Assembly (NCBI GenBank): GCA_023418355.1
Contig: JAEZZU010000022.1
Coordinates: forward strand, 1 to 13,062
Reading direction: 5' to 3'
Length of the DNA: 13,062 bases
Origin: Pseudomonadota bacterium
GTDB taxonomy: Bacteria; Pseudomonadota; Gammaproteobacteria; Burkholderiales; Burkholderiaceae_C
The position numbers and the translations under genes were made by a program. The notes beneath the pieces are model-generated. The model worked only from the letters and a program-made list of their open reading frames with translations, was not told where the DNA came from and searched no databases. How positions within the stretch are numbered: position 1 is the first letter of the stretch; the number at the start of each line of letters is the position of its first letter. Shown in pieces: positions 4,520-11,467 of the stretch.

Positions 4520-6112
4520 GTGTCTACACAATTGAGTTTTACACCTACTGATGAACAATACGCTATTGAAAGCGGGTATAAAGAAAATCGTTTCGTTACA
4601 ATTCAAGCTAAATCTGGATCAGGTAAAACGTCAACACTGTATATGTTGGCTAATGGCACAAATGATAGTATTCTATATTTGGCATTTAACAAAAGTATGG
4701 CAGAGGAAGCTCGACGTAAAATGCCGCCCAATGTTATGTGCCGAACGCTACATTCTATCTGTTACCAGCGTCTTCCACAAAACCTTCGACACAAATTATC
4801 TCGTCCAGAAGGTCAATATGTTAACGTAGCTGGAACTGGTAGTGAGATTGCCAAGAAATTTAAGATTCAGAACTTGATCGATAAGAATGGTAAAGTGCTA
4901 CTGACTCGTGCAATGATCGGGTTAATGGTAAAACAAACTTTAGCTAAATATGAGTTTTCTGACGATGAACATATCGGACATAAACATTTTCCTAAAGTGC
5001 ACATGTCAGACCTAAAACGTAAAAACATCAACGAACAAAAACTTATTAACGAAGTTGTTAAATATGCGAAGCAACTTTGGCGTGAGCGTATTGATCCTAA
5101 ATCAGAAACCATTATGACTCATGACACCTATGTGAAACTCTTTGAATTAAGCAAAGAAGATTTAGGATACGATATTATTTTTGGAGATGAATTCCAGGAT
5201 GTTAACCCTGCATTCCTGTCTATCCTTCGTAATGCTAAATCGGCTAAACGTATTGTTGTTGTGGGTGATGAATTTCAGAGTATTTATCAGTTCCGTGGAA
5301 GCCAGAACATGATGAAGCAAACGGCTACATATGGGGTTGAGTTGCCTCTGACAGCTTGTTTTCGCTTTGGTCCTAAAGTTGCGGACATTGCTAATGCGAT
5401 CCTTTCTGATCGTTCACCTCTGAAGCATCCGCTGGTAGGCAAAGGTTATGATACTGTCACTGGAAGTTTTCATTCTGATGTGGTAGATTATAGTAAACCT
5501 TACACCATTATTTTCCGTAAGAATTTGACTCTGTTGCTCGAAGCTATGGACCGAATCGCTAACGGAGAAGAGATTATTATTAACGTAGATACCAAAGATT
5601 TCATTTCTATGGTTGATAGTGTTAATGCTTTACGTAGAGGTGATTTGGACAAAGTTAAGCATGAGACAGTTCTCCCTTACACTTCTTGGGAAGAATTTGT
5701 AGAGTGTGCAGAATCAGATCCTGATGCAAAACGACTTTTAAACATTGTTGTTTCTGGTAAAGCTAATAATATTGCATACACTTTACGTATGCACCGTAAC
5801 TCTCCAACGGCTAAAGTTACTTTAACTACAGCCCACAAATCAAAAGGTTTGGAATGGGATCAGGTTATTGTTGCAAATGACTTTCCTTCTAATTATGATA
5901 AGAAGGGTGAGTGGGTAGGTCTTGAAGAATCAGAACGAAATCTTCTGTATGTTGCACATACACGTTGTATTAAATGTCTACAATGGAACCGGACTGTTCA
6001 AGAGATTCTAGACATGCATCGTTTAGGTAAGAGCACGGCTCCTGTATCTGAAGAAGATAAGCTTATAGCTGCCCTTGCTCGTAAGATTAATCAAATCAGA
6101 GAGGATCGTTAA
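4520..6112 (+). CDS. UvrD-like superfamily 1 DNA helicase (530 aa)
   Basis: This is an ATP-driven 3'-5' type SF1A helicase, judged by motif set. In order: Q-motif-like F-T-P-T-D-E-Q (residues 7-13), Walker A A-K-S-G-S-G-K-T (30-37), motif Ia LAFNKSMAEEA (54-64), motif II GDEFQDVNP (222-230), motif III VVGDEFQSIYQFRG (247-260), motif IV C-F-R-F-G-P (280-285), motif V TTAHKSKGLEWDQV (436-449) and motif VI RNLLYVAHTR (473-482). All key residues are present, so it should be active. The layout resembles the compact FBH1-like/UvrD branch rather than T4 Dda, and at 530 residues it is shorter than UvrD. It starts with GTG 4520 behind GAGAGGAG. Roles could be replication, recombination or removal of RecA filaments. 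It follows the HNH-like gene by 14 nt. Confidence 0.93.
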   Translation: MSTQLSFTPTDEQYAIESGYKENRFVTIQAKSGSGKTSTLYMLANGTNDSILYLAFNKSMAEEARRKMPPNVMCRTLHSICYQRLPQNLRHKLSRPEGQYVNVAGTGSEIAKKFKIQNLIDKNGKVLLTRAMIGLMVKQTLAKYEFSDDEHIGHKHFPKVHMSDLKRKNINEQKLINEVVKYAKQLWRERIDPKSETIMTHDTYVKLFELSKEDLGYDIIFGDEFQDVNPAFLSILRNAKSAKRIVVVGDEFQSIYQFRGSQNMMKQTATYGVELPLTACFRFGPKVADIANAILSDRSPLKHPLVGKGYDTVTGSFHSDVVDYSKPYTIIFRKNLTLLLEAMDRIANGEEIIINVDTKDFISMVDSVNALRRGDLDKVKHETVLPYTSWEEFVECAESDPDAKRLLNIVVSGKANNIAYTLRMHRNSPTAKVTLTTAHKSKGLEWDQVIVANDFPSNYDKKGEWVGLEESERNLLYVAHTRCIKCLQWNRTVQEILDMHRLGKSTAPVSEEDKLIAALARKINQIREDR

Positions 6113-6364
6113 ATGGCGGGGTATCACATAACAGACATTAAGAAACAACCTTATGGCAGCATAGAAAAGATTAAAGAGGAAGTAGAAGAACTTTTTGATG
6201 CTGTTGAACAGGATTGCAAAATAATGCAACTTGTTGAATTATCAGATATTATAGGTGCTGTTGAGGGAGTTTTAGAACAACAGTTTCCAGATATGACTTT
6301 ACAAGATTTAATCATTATGTCCAGCATTACTAAACGCGCTTTCCGCACAGGAGGAAGATCATGA
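6113..6364 (+). CDS. MazG-like nucleotide pyrophosphohydrolase domain (83 aa)
   Basis: The all-alpha NTP pyrophosphohydrolase signature is visible: I-K-E-E-V-E-E-L (residues 20-27) with the acidic helix E22/E23/E26, then E-L-S-D (42-45) followed by I-I-G-A-V-E-G. This is the EExxE ... ExxD metal-binding pattern of the MazG/dUTPase-2/HisE superfamily. Such enzymes cleave NTPs or modified nucleotides to NMP and pyrophosphate with Mg2+. Phage members may lower (p)ppGpp or clean dNTP pools. At 83 residues it is a minimal single-domain form. ATG 6113 directly follows the helicase stop with GAGAGGAT upstream. It overlaps the class II synthetase-like gene by 4 nt, suggesting the two act on a shared nucleotide or adenylate pathway. 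Confidence 0.75.
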   Translation: MAGYHITDIKKQPYGSIEKIKEEVEELFDAVEQDCKIMQLVELSDIIGAVEGVLEQQFPDMTLQDLIIMSSITKRAFRTGGRS

Positions 6365-6915
6365 ACGTAGCTGTTATTGCTCAAGCTATTGATTACTATG
6401 GGCGATTTGCGGAGATGTTGGAAGTCCCTTATCTTGTAGATGCGGATATCCTTGCATATACATTACCAGAAGGTAAAGAGGATCGCCCCTTGGGGCATCC
6501 TAATGGTAAGTTCTACGTAGCCAGTGCAGAGCAGTCTTTCCTCCAGATGGAGAAAGATGGGTTTGAATTTTCAACAGATCATCCTTATATGGCTCTAACA
6601 CCTTGCTACCGAACAGAAGAAGAGTTGGATGATGCTCATTTTAACATTTTCTTAAAGTTGGAAATTATTGAGTTTTATCCAGGAGCGTCCGTCAAAGAAT
6701 ATGCCGAAACTATGCGCTATTTCTTTTGGACGTATTACAAAGTTCAAACTCAAATCATAGAGACAGATATTGGTCTTGACGTGGAAGATATGTATGGGTT
6801 AGAATTAGGTTCGTTTGGGATGAGAACTTCTCCACAAGGTCATCCATATTTATACGCCACTGGTATCGCAGAGCCTAGGGCATCTATTGCAATAAAACGA
6901 GGAGGGTTATTATGA
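6361..6915 (+). CDS. Stand-alone class II aminoacyl-tRNA synthetase-like core (184 aa)
   Basis: The sequence follows the class II synthetase catalytic fold. A motif-1-like segment EMLEVPYLVDADIL lies at residues 18-31, and a Y-V-A-S-A-E-Q-S-F-L-Q strand at 52-62 corresponds to the S-x-Q/E-x-x-L block of the family. Motif 2 is exact: Y83-R84-T85-E86, a six-residue loop, then H93-x3-F97-x3-E101, matching fRxE...(H/R)xxxFxxxE. A motif-3-like A-T-G-I-A-E-P-R-A-S-I-A at 166-177 carries Arg173. These residues normally bind ATP and activate a carboxylate as its adenylate. There is no anticodon-binding or tRNA-binding domain, so it is either a truncated paralogue (compare AsnA, HisZ, PoxA/EpmA or BirA) or a new ligase. 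Overlaps with MazG upstream and the 448-aa gene downstream are 4 nt each. Confidence 0.65.
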   Translation: MNVAVIAQAIDYYGRFAEMLEVPYLVDADILAYTLPEGKEDRPLGHPNGKFYVASAEQSFLQMEKDGFEFSTDHPYMALTPCYRTEEELDDAHFNIFLKLEIIEFYPGASVKEYAETMRYFFWTYYKVQTQIIETDIGLDVEDMYGLELGSFGMRTSPQGHPYLYATGIAEPRASIAIKRGGLL

Positions 6916-8258
6916 ATGTATATGCACATAAGCAAGATTTGGTAACAGCGGCAAACAATCGGGGCTTGTTCGATAGGCTTTGCAAAGCTATTGAGATTGC
7001 ATATGGTTGGACTAAAGAGACAGATCCTAAACTTACAGGACAATATGCTCTTTTACACGGTTGCACAAATTTTCCATACATCTGTCACACAGTCGGGACC
7101 GATGAATTTTCTGGAGAGCCGACAGTAGGAGATAATGAACTACGTTTTACAGGAGATGCAATGCTAGATTTAATTTTTAAGAAAACTAAAATGCTAAAAA
7201 TTGAAGATGTTTACACAGACACTAGTAACCTTTCTGAAGAAGAAATTGGAGAAATGATTACTACTTTCAATAATACAACAGGGAAGAGTTTTTGGACTAA
7301 AAGCGATGCTTCCCGTCTTAAACAAGTAGACCCTGCCATTCCAGAAGACGGTAAGAAGTATCGAAAAGTTATCTTTTACGATAAAATGGCAGGTCTGGAT
7401 GCTCTACATCTTGAGTGTGGAAGCCTTGTGCCTCCGGCTGTCAGAGAACATGAATTTGCAGTTGAGGTTGAAGCACAGGAGTTTAAAGATATGTTTTATA
7501 CTAAGCATGTAAGAAAAGTGGAAGATGTGGAACAACAAAAAGAGACTTTTGAACCAGAAGACACAGAGCCTACCTATATTCCTAATACAGGTGTTCAACC
7601 TTGTGAGGACTTTGTTCAAGTCCGTTACAAAAATGGTGTTTTAGAAGTATGCAAAGCCAACCATTTCGAATGGGAGAAATACGACAGTGAATGGCAGATT
7701 GAAGAATATTTTGTTCTCCCAAGAACAGCAAAATACCAAGCCCACATCGGAGGTAGACGCCCTTGTGATGGTCCTGTTAATGTTCTTTTTCGAAATGGGG
7801 ACCAAGGCAAAGGTTTGGCAGAGACGTTTTATTGGAGCCACTCTGGAGATGGATCAGACATTGTAGGTTATATTAAACTTAACCCGTCTCCACGTTACCG
7901 CAAGCGTCGTCAGAAGCCGCCAGTAGGTAAGAAGAGTGTCGTTCGTGTCCTCTACACTACACAACAGACCTACACATTTAAAAATGTGGTAGACGTGCAA
8001 GTGACTGAGGAGCGAGTTTATATCCAATATGATCGTGAAGTTACAGAGGGTATCAAAGAATCGGTTACTACCGAAATTGAAAATAAGCTTGTTATGGCGA
8101 TCATTGTGGAAGAAAGTAAAGTAGAGAACGGTAAAGCCTACACTGTTCGTGATAGCTTCTTGCGTAACATTGATGGAACTTGGGATTATAATGGACACGA
8201 TGGGACCGCTGTAAAGAACGGTAAGATCATGGGAAGACAATTCCTCTCCAAACGATAA
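6912..8258 (+). CDS. Multi-module phage protein with possible RNase III-like N-terminus (448 aa)
   Basis: I see three parts. Residues 20-115 recall an RNase III domain: YGWTKETDPKL then YALLHGC (like the A-L-T-H-x-S block), DNELRFTGDAMLDLIF (like N-E-R-L-E-F-L-G-D-A-V-L) and SNLSEEEIGEM (like the S-E-G-E-L block). The key glutamate before F-x-G-D is replaced by Arg78, so if homologous it is probably not a normal nuclease. Residues 228-270 and 283-323 look like two copies of a phage module with V-x-V-x-Y/F-K/R-N-G, a tryptophan, and a closing strand (the second has S-D-I-V-G-Y). Residues 342-445 are beta-rich. ATG 6912 overlaps the upstream stop, with GAGGAGGG before it. It is the last gene before a strong terminator. 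The overall function is unknown. Confidence 0.7.
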   Translation: MNVYAHKQDLVTAANNRGLFDRLCKAIEIAYGWTKETDPKLTGQYALLHGCTNFPYICHTVGTDEFSGEPTVGDNELRFTGDAMLDLIFKKTKMLKIEDVYTDTSNLSEEEIGEMITTFNNTTGKSFWTKSDASRLKQVDPAIPEDGKKYRKVIFYDKMAGLDALHLECGSLVPPAVREHEFAVEVEAQEFKDMFYTKHVRKVEDVEQQKETFEPEDTEPTYIPNTGVQPCEDFVQVRYKNGVLEVCKANHFEWEKYDSEWQIEEYFVLPRTAKYQAHIGGRRPCDGPVNVLFRNGDQGKGLAETFYWSHSGDGSDIVGYIKLNPSPRYRKRRQKPPVGKKSVVRVLYTTQQTYTFKNVVDVQVTEERVYIQYDREVTEGIKESVTTEIENKLVMAIIVEESKVENGKAYTVRDSFLRNIDGTWDYNGHDGTAVKNGKIMGRQFLSKR

Positions 8259-8263
8259 AACTT

Positions 8264-8287
8264 AAAGGCGCACTTTGCGCCTTTTTT
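8264..8287 (+). terminator. Strong intrinsic terminator
   Basis: AAAGGCGCA (8264-8272) pairs perfectly with TGCGCCTTT (8276-8284) around a CTT loop, and is followed by TTT, G and a further TTTT within ten bases. The stem has six G-C pairs, and the sequence on the opposite strand begins with an A-tract as well, so it could act in both directions. It starts six bases after the stop of the 448-aa gene and separates that unit from nrdD. Confidence 0.92.
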
Positions 8288-8320
8288 GATTTTCCTCAAA
8301 GCTTTTTTCGGTTGGAAGAG

Positions 8321-8338
8321 GTAGAATAATAGTTCTAC
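8321..8338 (+). promoter_or_regulatory. Probable nrdD promoter -10 within an inverted repeat
   Basis: TAGAAT at 8322-8327 lies 37 nt before ATG 8359, nearly the same placement as the -10 of the promoter at 1476-1505, with the shared context GTAGAATAA. No good -35 is found 15-19 nt upstream (the region is TCAAAGCTTTTTTCGG), so this promoter may need an activator or a phage-modified polymerase. The -10 is embedded in GTAGAA-N6-TTCTAC (8321-8338), extendable by GAG/CTC with one unmatched G. That would make a plausible operator over the -10 and start site. It does not resemble an NrdR box. Confidence 0.45.
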
Positions 8339-8358
8339 TCACAAAATAAGGATTAATA

Positions 8359-10173
8359 ATGAAAGATTTGTACCAAGATGTTTTTTCTTTTTTAGATCGC
8401 ACTTCAGAAACATACACTAGAGAGAATGCAAACAAACCTTCCCACCTCGTTAACACGCATAGGGATCTCTTGGCGGGGATTTTAAGCAAACATATGGCAA
8501 TGACACAGATACTGCCAAAAAACTTGTCAGAGTGGCATACAGAAGGTTTTGGACATATTCACGACTTGGATTATCTACTCTCTCCTCTTACAAACTGTTG
8601 TCTTGTTAATTATCAAGATATGTTAGAGAATGGTTTTAAGATCGGAGCCGCACAGATAGAAAAACCAAAATCTATTGGAGTAGCTACCACAGTGCTAACT
8701 CAAATCATCCAAGCTGTTGCCTCCAGTCAGTATGGAGGTCAGACGTGTGCGCACATTGATAAAGGTCTTAGTCCTTATGTTGAAGCTAGTTTCCTTAAAA
8801 ACATGGAGATAACTAAACGTCGCTACGGTTGTTATGCAAGGAAAGAAGCCCTAGAAATGACCGAACAAGATGTATATGATGCTATGCAAACTCTCTTGTA
8901 TCAGGTTAATACTTTAATGAGTGTAAATGGACAATCTCCTTTTATTACAATCAGTATGGGTCTGGATACCTCTGTTTTTGGCAGAATGATCACAGCTAAC
9001 TATCTTAAAGTGCATAGTAACGGTCTAGGCAAAGATCATGTAACACCTGTATTCCCTAAAGTTATTTTCTTTTTACAAGAAGGTGTTAACATGAAACCTA
9101 GTGATCCTAATTATGACCTTAAGCAACAAGCTTTGGCATGTTGTGCTGATCGCATTTATCCAGATTTTATTTCTGTTCCTTTGAACAAAGAAGTTACGGG
9201 ATCAGTAGATGGTACTGTTACGAGTATGGGTTGTCGTTCCTTTTTGTCGTACTATGCCACCGAACAAGGAGAAAAATACGATGGACGATTCTACCTTGGA
9301 GTAGTTTCTATCAACTTACCTCTGATCGCTGCGGAAGCGAGAAGTAAAGGAGAATCTTTCACCGATCTTCTTAATAAACATATGGAGATAGCCTACGATG
9401 CTCACATGCTACGTGTAAACCGTATCAGACATACCAAAGCATCTGAAAACCCTATTCTTTTCATGGAAGGGGCTTTAGCGCGTTTAAATGCCAACGATGA
9501 AATTGGTGTTTTGTTTGAAGGTGGTTATGCTTCTATTAGTATTGGTTATGTAGGTCTTGCCGAAGCTTTGGAAATCCTTTATCCAGAAGAAAAAGATAAA
9601 AAGGAACTTGGTAAAAACATTCTGCAACATATGAAAGATGTGTGTGCTGTGTTTAAAGAACGATCTAATTTGGCGTTTAGTCTCTATGGAACTCCAGCAG
9701 AATCTTTGTGCTATAAGTTTGCAACAGCTTTAAATGAAAAATACCCAGGTTTGGTAGAAAGAGACTATCTTACTAACTCTTTTCATCAACCTGTGTGGTT
9801 GGTAACAAATCCTTTTGAAAAATGGGATTATGAAGCAGGTTTTGCACAGATTAGTAATGGTGGTAACATAAGTTATGTCGAAACACCAAACTTAAAGAAT
9901 AACTTAGAAGCTTTGGAGACTTTAGTAGACTACGCTTATGAACATATTCACTATTTTGGTATTAATCAGCCCGTGGATCAATGCTTTAAGTGTGGTTTTC
10001 ATGGAGAATTTAAGGCAACGGCTAAAGGGTTTGAGTGTCCTGATTGTGGCAACCATGAAGAAGAAACTATTTCTGTAGTTAGACGTGTATCAGGGTATCT
10101 TTCTGCCCCTAATTCACGGCCTTATAACAAAGGTAAAATGCAGGAAGTTTTGCAAAGGGAGAAACATTTTTGA
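8359..10173 (+). CDS. nrdD: Anaerobic ribonucleoside-triphosphate reductase, large subunit (604 aa)
   Basis: Class III reductase that converts NTPs to dNTPs without oxygen using a glycyl radical and formate. The length is within one residue of T4 NrdD, and no N-terminal ATP-cone is present. The visible active-site cysteines are Cys80/Cys81 (in T-N-C-C-L-V-N) and Cys292 (M-G-C-R-S-F-L). The zinc site is Cys542, Cys545, Cys560 and Cys563. The glycyl radical loop R-R-V-S-G-Y-L-S-A holds Gly579, followed by the usual N-S-R-P-Y-N-K-G-K tail. The residues flanking the radical are Ser rather than the more common Cys before it, and Ser rather than Gly/Ala/Cys after Y-L. The start ATG 8359 follows ATAAGGA. 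It heads a new transcription unit and overlaps nrdG. Confidence 0.97.
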   Translation: MKDLYQDVFSFLDRTSETYTRENANKPSHLVNTHRDLLAGILSKHMAMTQILPKNLSEWHTEGFGHIHDLDYLLSPLTNCCLVNYQDMLENGFKIGAAQIEKPKSIGVATTVLTQIIQAVASSQYGGQTCAHIDKGLSPYVEASFLKNMEITKRRYGCYARKEALEMTEQDVYDAMQTLLYQVNTLMSVNGQSPFITISMGLDTSVFGRMITANYLKVHSNGLGKDHVTPVFPKVIFFLQEGVNMKPSDPNYDLKQQALACCADRIYPDFISVPLNKEVTGSVDGTVTSMGCRSFLSYYATEQGEKYDGRFYLGVVSINLPLIAAEARSKGESFTDLLNKHMEIAYDAHMLRVNRIRHTKASENPILFMEGALARLNANDEIGVLFEGGYASISIGYVGLAEALEILYPEEKDKKELGKNILQHMKDVCAVFKERSNLAFSLYGTPAESLCYKFATALNEKYPGLVERDYLTNSFHQPVWLVTNPFEKWDYEAGFAQISNGGNISYVETPNLKNNLEALETLVDYAYEHIHYFGINQPVDQCFKCGFHGEFKATAKGFECPDCGNHEEETISVVRRVSGYLSAPNSRPYNKGKMQEVLQREKHF

Positions 10174-10640
10174 ATTTTGCAGGATACGAACCTGTAGATC
10201 TTATTAATGGTGAGGGAGTTAGGTGCTCCCTCTGGGTTAGTGGTTGTAGCCACGGTTGTCGTGGCTGTTTTAACCAAAAAGCCTGGTCTTATTCTTATGG
10301 GAAACCGTTTACTGACGAAAATGTAGAGCAAGTTTTAAAAGATTTGTCAAGACCATTTGTAAAAGGTTTAACAATTTTAGGAGGAGAACCATTAGATCCG
10401 CAGAATATTCACAATGTTAAAAGCCTTATAGAAAAGGTTAGAGACGTTTATGGGTCAAGCAAAGATATAATGGTGTATACAGGATATACTTTTGAGGAAG
10501 TGCCTTTGTATATTAAAAATCTTGTTGACATTATTGTAGACGGAAAGTACGAAATAAACAATCCAACTACAAAACCTTTCAGAGGGTCAGATAATCAAAG
10601 ATTATGGACCAAAACGGCAAGTGGTTGGCAATCAGATTAA
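10170..10640 (+). CDS. nrdG: Anaerobic ribonucleotide reductase activating protein (156 aa)
   Basis: Radical-SAM activase that makes the glycyl radical on NrdD. Residues 22-36 read W-V-S-G-C-S-H-G-C-R-G-C-F-N-Q, giving the CxxxCxxC motif (Cys26, Cys30, Cys33) that holds the 4Fe-4S cluster. G-G-E-P (71-74) contacts SAM. Y-T-G-Y-T-F-E-E (103-110), DIIVDGKYE (120-128) and the near-terminal R-G-S-D-N-Q-R-L-W match NrdG proteins. The length equals the T4 form. It starts with TTG 10170, which overlaps the nrdD stop as TTGA. The ribosome site AAGGGAG lies inside nrdD. This coupling should keep the two subunits in proportion. Confidence 0.96.
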   Translation: MNFAGYEPVDLINGEGVRCSLWVSGCSHGCRGCFNQKAWSYSYGKPFTDENVEQVLKDLSRPFVKGLTILGGEPLDPQNIHNVKSLIEKVRDVYGSSKDIMVYTGYTFEEVPLYIKNLVDIIVDGKYEINNPTTKPFRGSDNQRLWTKTASGWQSD

Positions 10641-10653
10641 CTTAGGAGGTTTC

Positions 10654-10845
10654 ATGGTTACATATTTTGCTGTAGGAGATAGAGTAGGGACGGCAGGAGA
10701 ACTGTTGAAGAACAGTGATCGGGACGTTAAGGAGATTCTTGCAACCCTTGTGGATATTTTACAAAGAAAAGAGTTGCTTTCTGATCGAGATGTTGCTAAA
10801 TTACTTGATATCGGAGGAGATGAACTTCAAAGACTTCCATTTTAA
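10654..10845 (+). CDS. Small helical protein of unknown function (63 aa)
   Basis: The start is ATG 10654, four bases after AGGAGG. A longer frame to 10621 runs through the nrdG end and lacks a ribosome site. The protein begins with a short strand (VTYFAVGDRVG) and continues with two amphipathic helices, SDRDVKEILATLVDILQRK and SDRDVAKLLDIGGDELQ. The two helices open with the same S-D-R-D-V pattern, which suggests a small internal repeat. The second resembles a helix-turn-helix unit (S-D-R-D-V-A-K-L-L-D-I-G), so DNA binding or a protein adaptor role is possible but weakly supported. It lies 13 nt after nrdG and probably shares its transcript. Confidence 0.7.
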   Translation: MVTYFAVGDRVGTAGELLKNSDRDVKEILATLVDILQRKELLSDRDVAKLLDIGGDELQRLPF

Positions 10846-10860
10846 GTGAGGAGATAAGTA

Positions 10861-11466
10861 ATGCAACATAGTGTAGTAGTCAACATGCCGAACAGCGGGG
10901 ATAAATCTTTTGGTGTCCCTGCTAAAAAAGTGTGGAAAGCCCATTTTCATCTTACTTTATCTAACGTTAGTTCTGAAGAGTTGATGAAAGCAGCTAAGAT
11001 TATTGGTGCCAAATGCACAACAATTGATTTACATCGGGATACAAAGTCTCAACGTGATCGTATGTTAACAAAGTATCAAAGCGATCTCGACACTACTTTA
11101 ATGTTGCAGTGTGTAGAAAAACTTGAGAATGCAGGTTTCAATGTTGTTCGTTACAAACTGGAACGAATGTTTAAACATGTTGCCTGTGTTCTTTTCATGG
11201 ATCTAAGTAAAGAAAATTATGGAGAAGTTCACATTAAGACTTCAGCAAGTGATCCCGAAGTAGAAACAAACTTCTTCCGTATTTCTTCTAATGCTGAAGA
11301 AATTGATTACCGATTTTATAATGCTCGCTTATATTCCGCAGAAGATAAGTTGCGTTTCAATGAAGCGTATGATATGCTCTTGAACAGTGGGATACAGATA
11401 AAAGGCTACCACATAGAACAAGTTGTGGTAGACAGTAACTTAAATCTTGATGCGTGGTGGGCCTAA
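10861..11466 (+). CDS. Unknown protein with an internal two-fold duplication (201 aa)
   Basis: ATG 10861 follows GTGAGGAGA at good spacing. I do not recognise the family with certainty. The two halves look like copies: W-K-A-H-F-H-L-T-L-S (residues 25-34) against Y-G-E-V-H-I-K-T-S (120-128), and C-V-E-K-L-E-N-A-G-F-N-V-V-R-Y-K-L-E (84-101) against a similar A-Y-D-M-L-L-N-S-G-I-Q-I-K-G-Y-H-I-E (169-186). A conserved-looking T-T-I-D-L-H-R-D and Q-R-D-R-M-L-T block (53-70) occurs only in the first half. Duplicated ferredoxin-like folds of this kind include the 2H phosphoesterases, but only the first half has H-x-T-L. It sits directly before HAD, phosphoribosyltransferase and macro-domain genes, suggesting a role in nucleotide chemistry. 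Confidence 0.65.
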   Translation: MQHSVVVNMPNSGDKSFGVPAKKVWKAHFHLTLSNVSSEELMKAAKIIGAKCTTIDLHRDTKSQRDRMLTKYQSDLDTTLMLQCVEKLENAGFNVVRYKLERMFKHVACVLFMDLSKENYGEVHIKTSASDPEVETNFFRISSNAEEIDYRFYNARLYSAEDKLRFNEAYDMLLNSGIQIKGYHIEQVVVDSNLNLDAWWA

Positions 11467-11467
11467 T

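Noticed and set aside
7854..8240. Minus-strand open frame opposite the 448-aa gene
   Set aside because: It is a shadow of the plus-strand reading frame. The terminator and gene order all point to the plus strand, and the sequence has no recognisable domain.
10861..11466. Firm call of a 2H phosphoesterase
   Set aside because: Only the first half has a proper H-x-T motif. The second reads H-I-K-T, so the call is kept only as a hypothesis.
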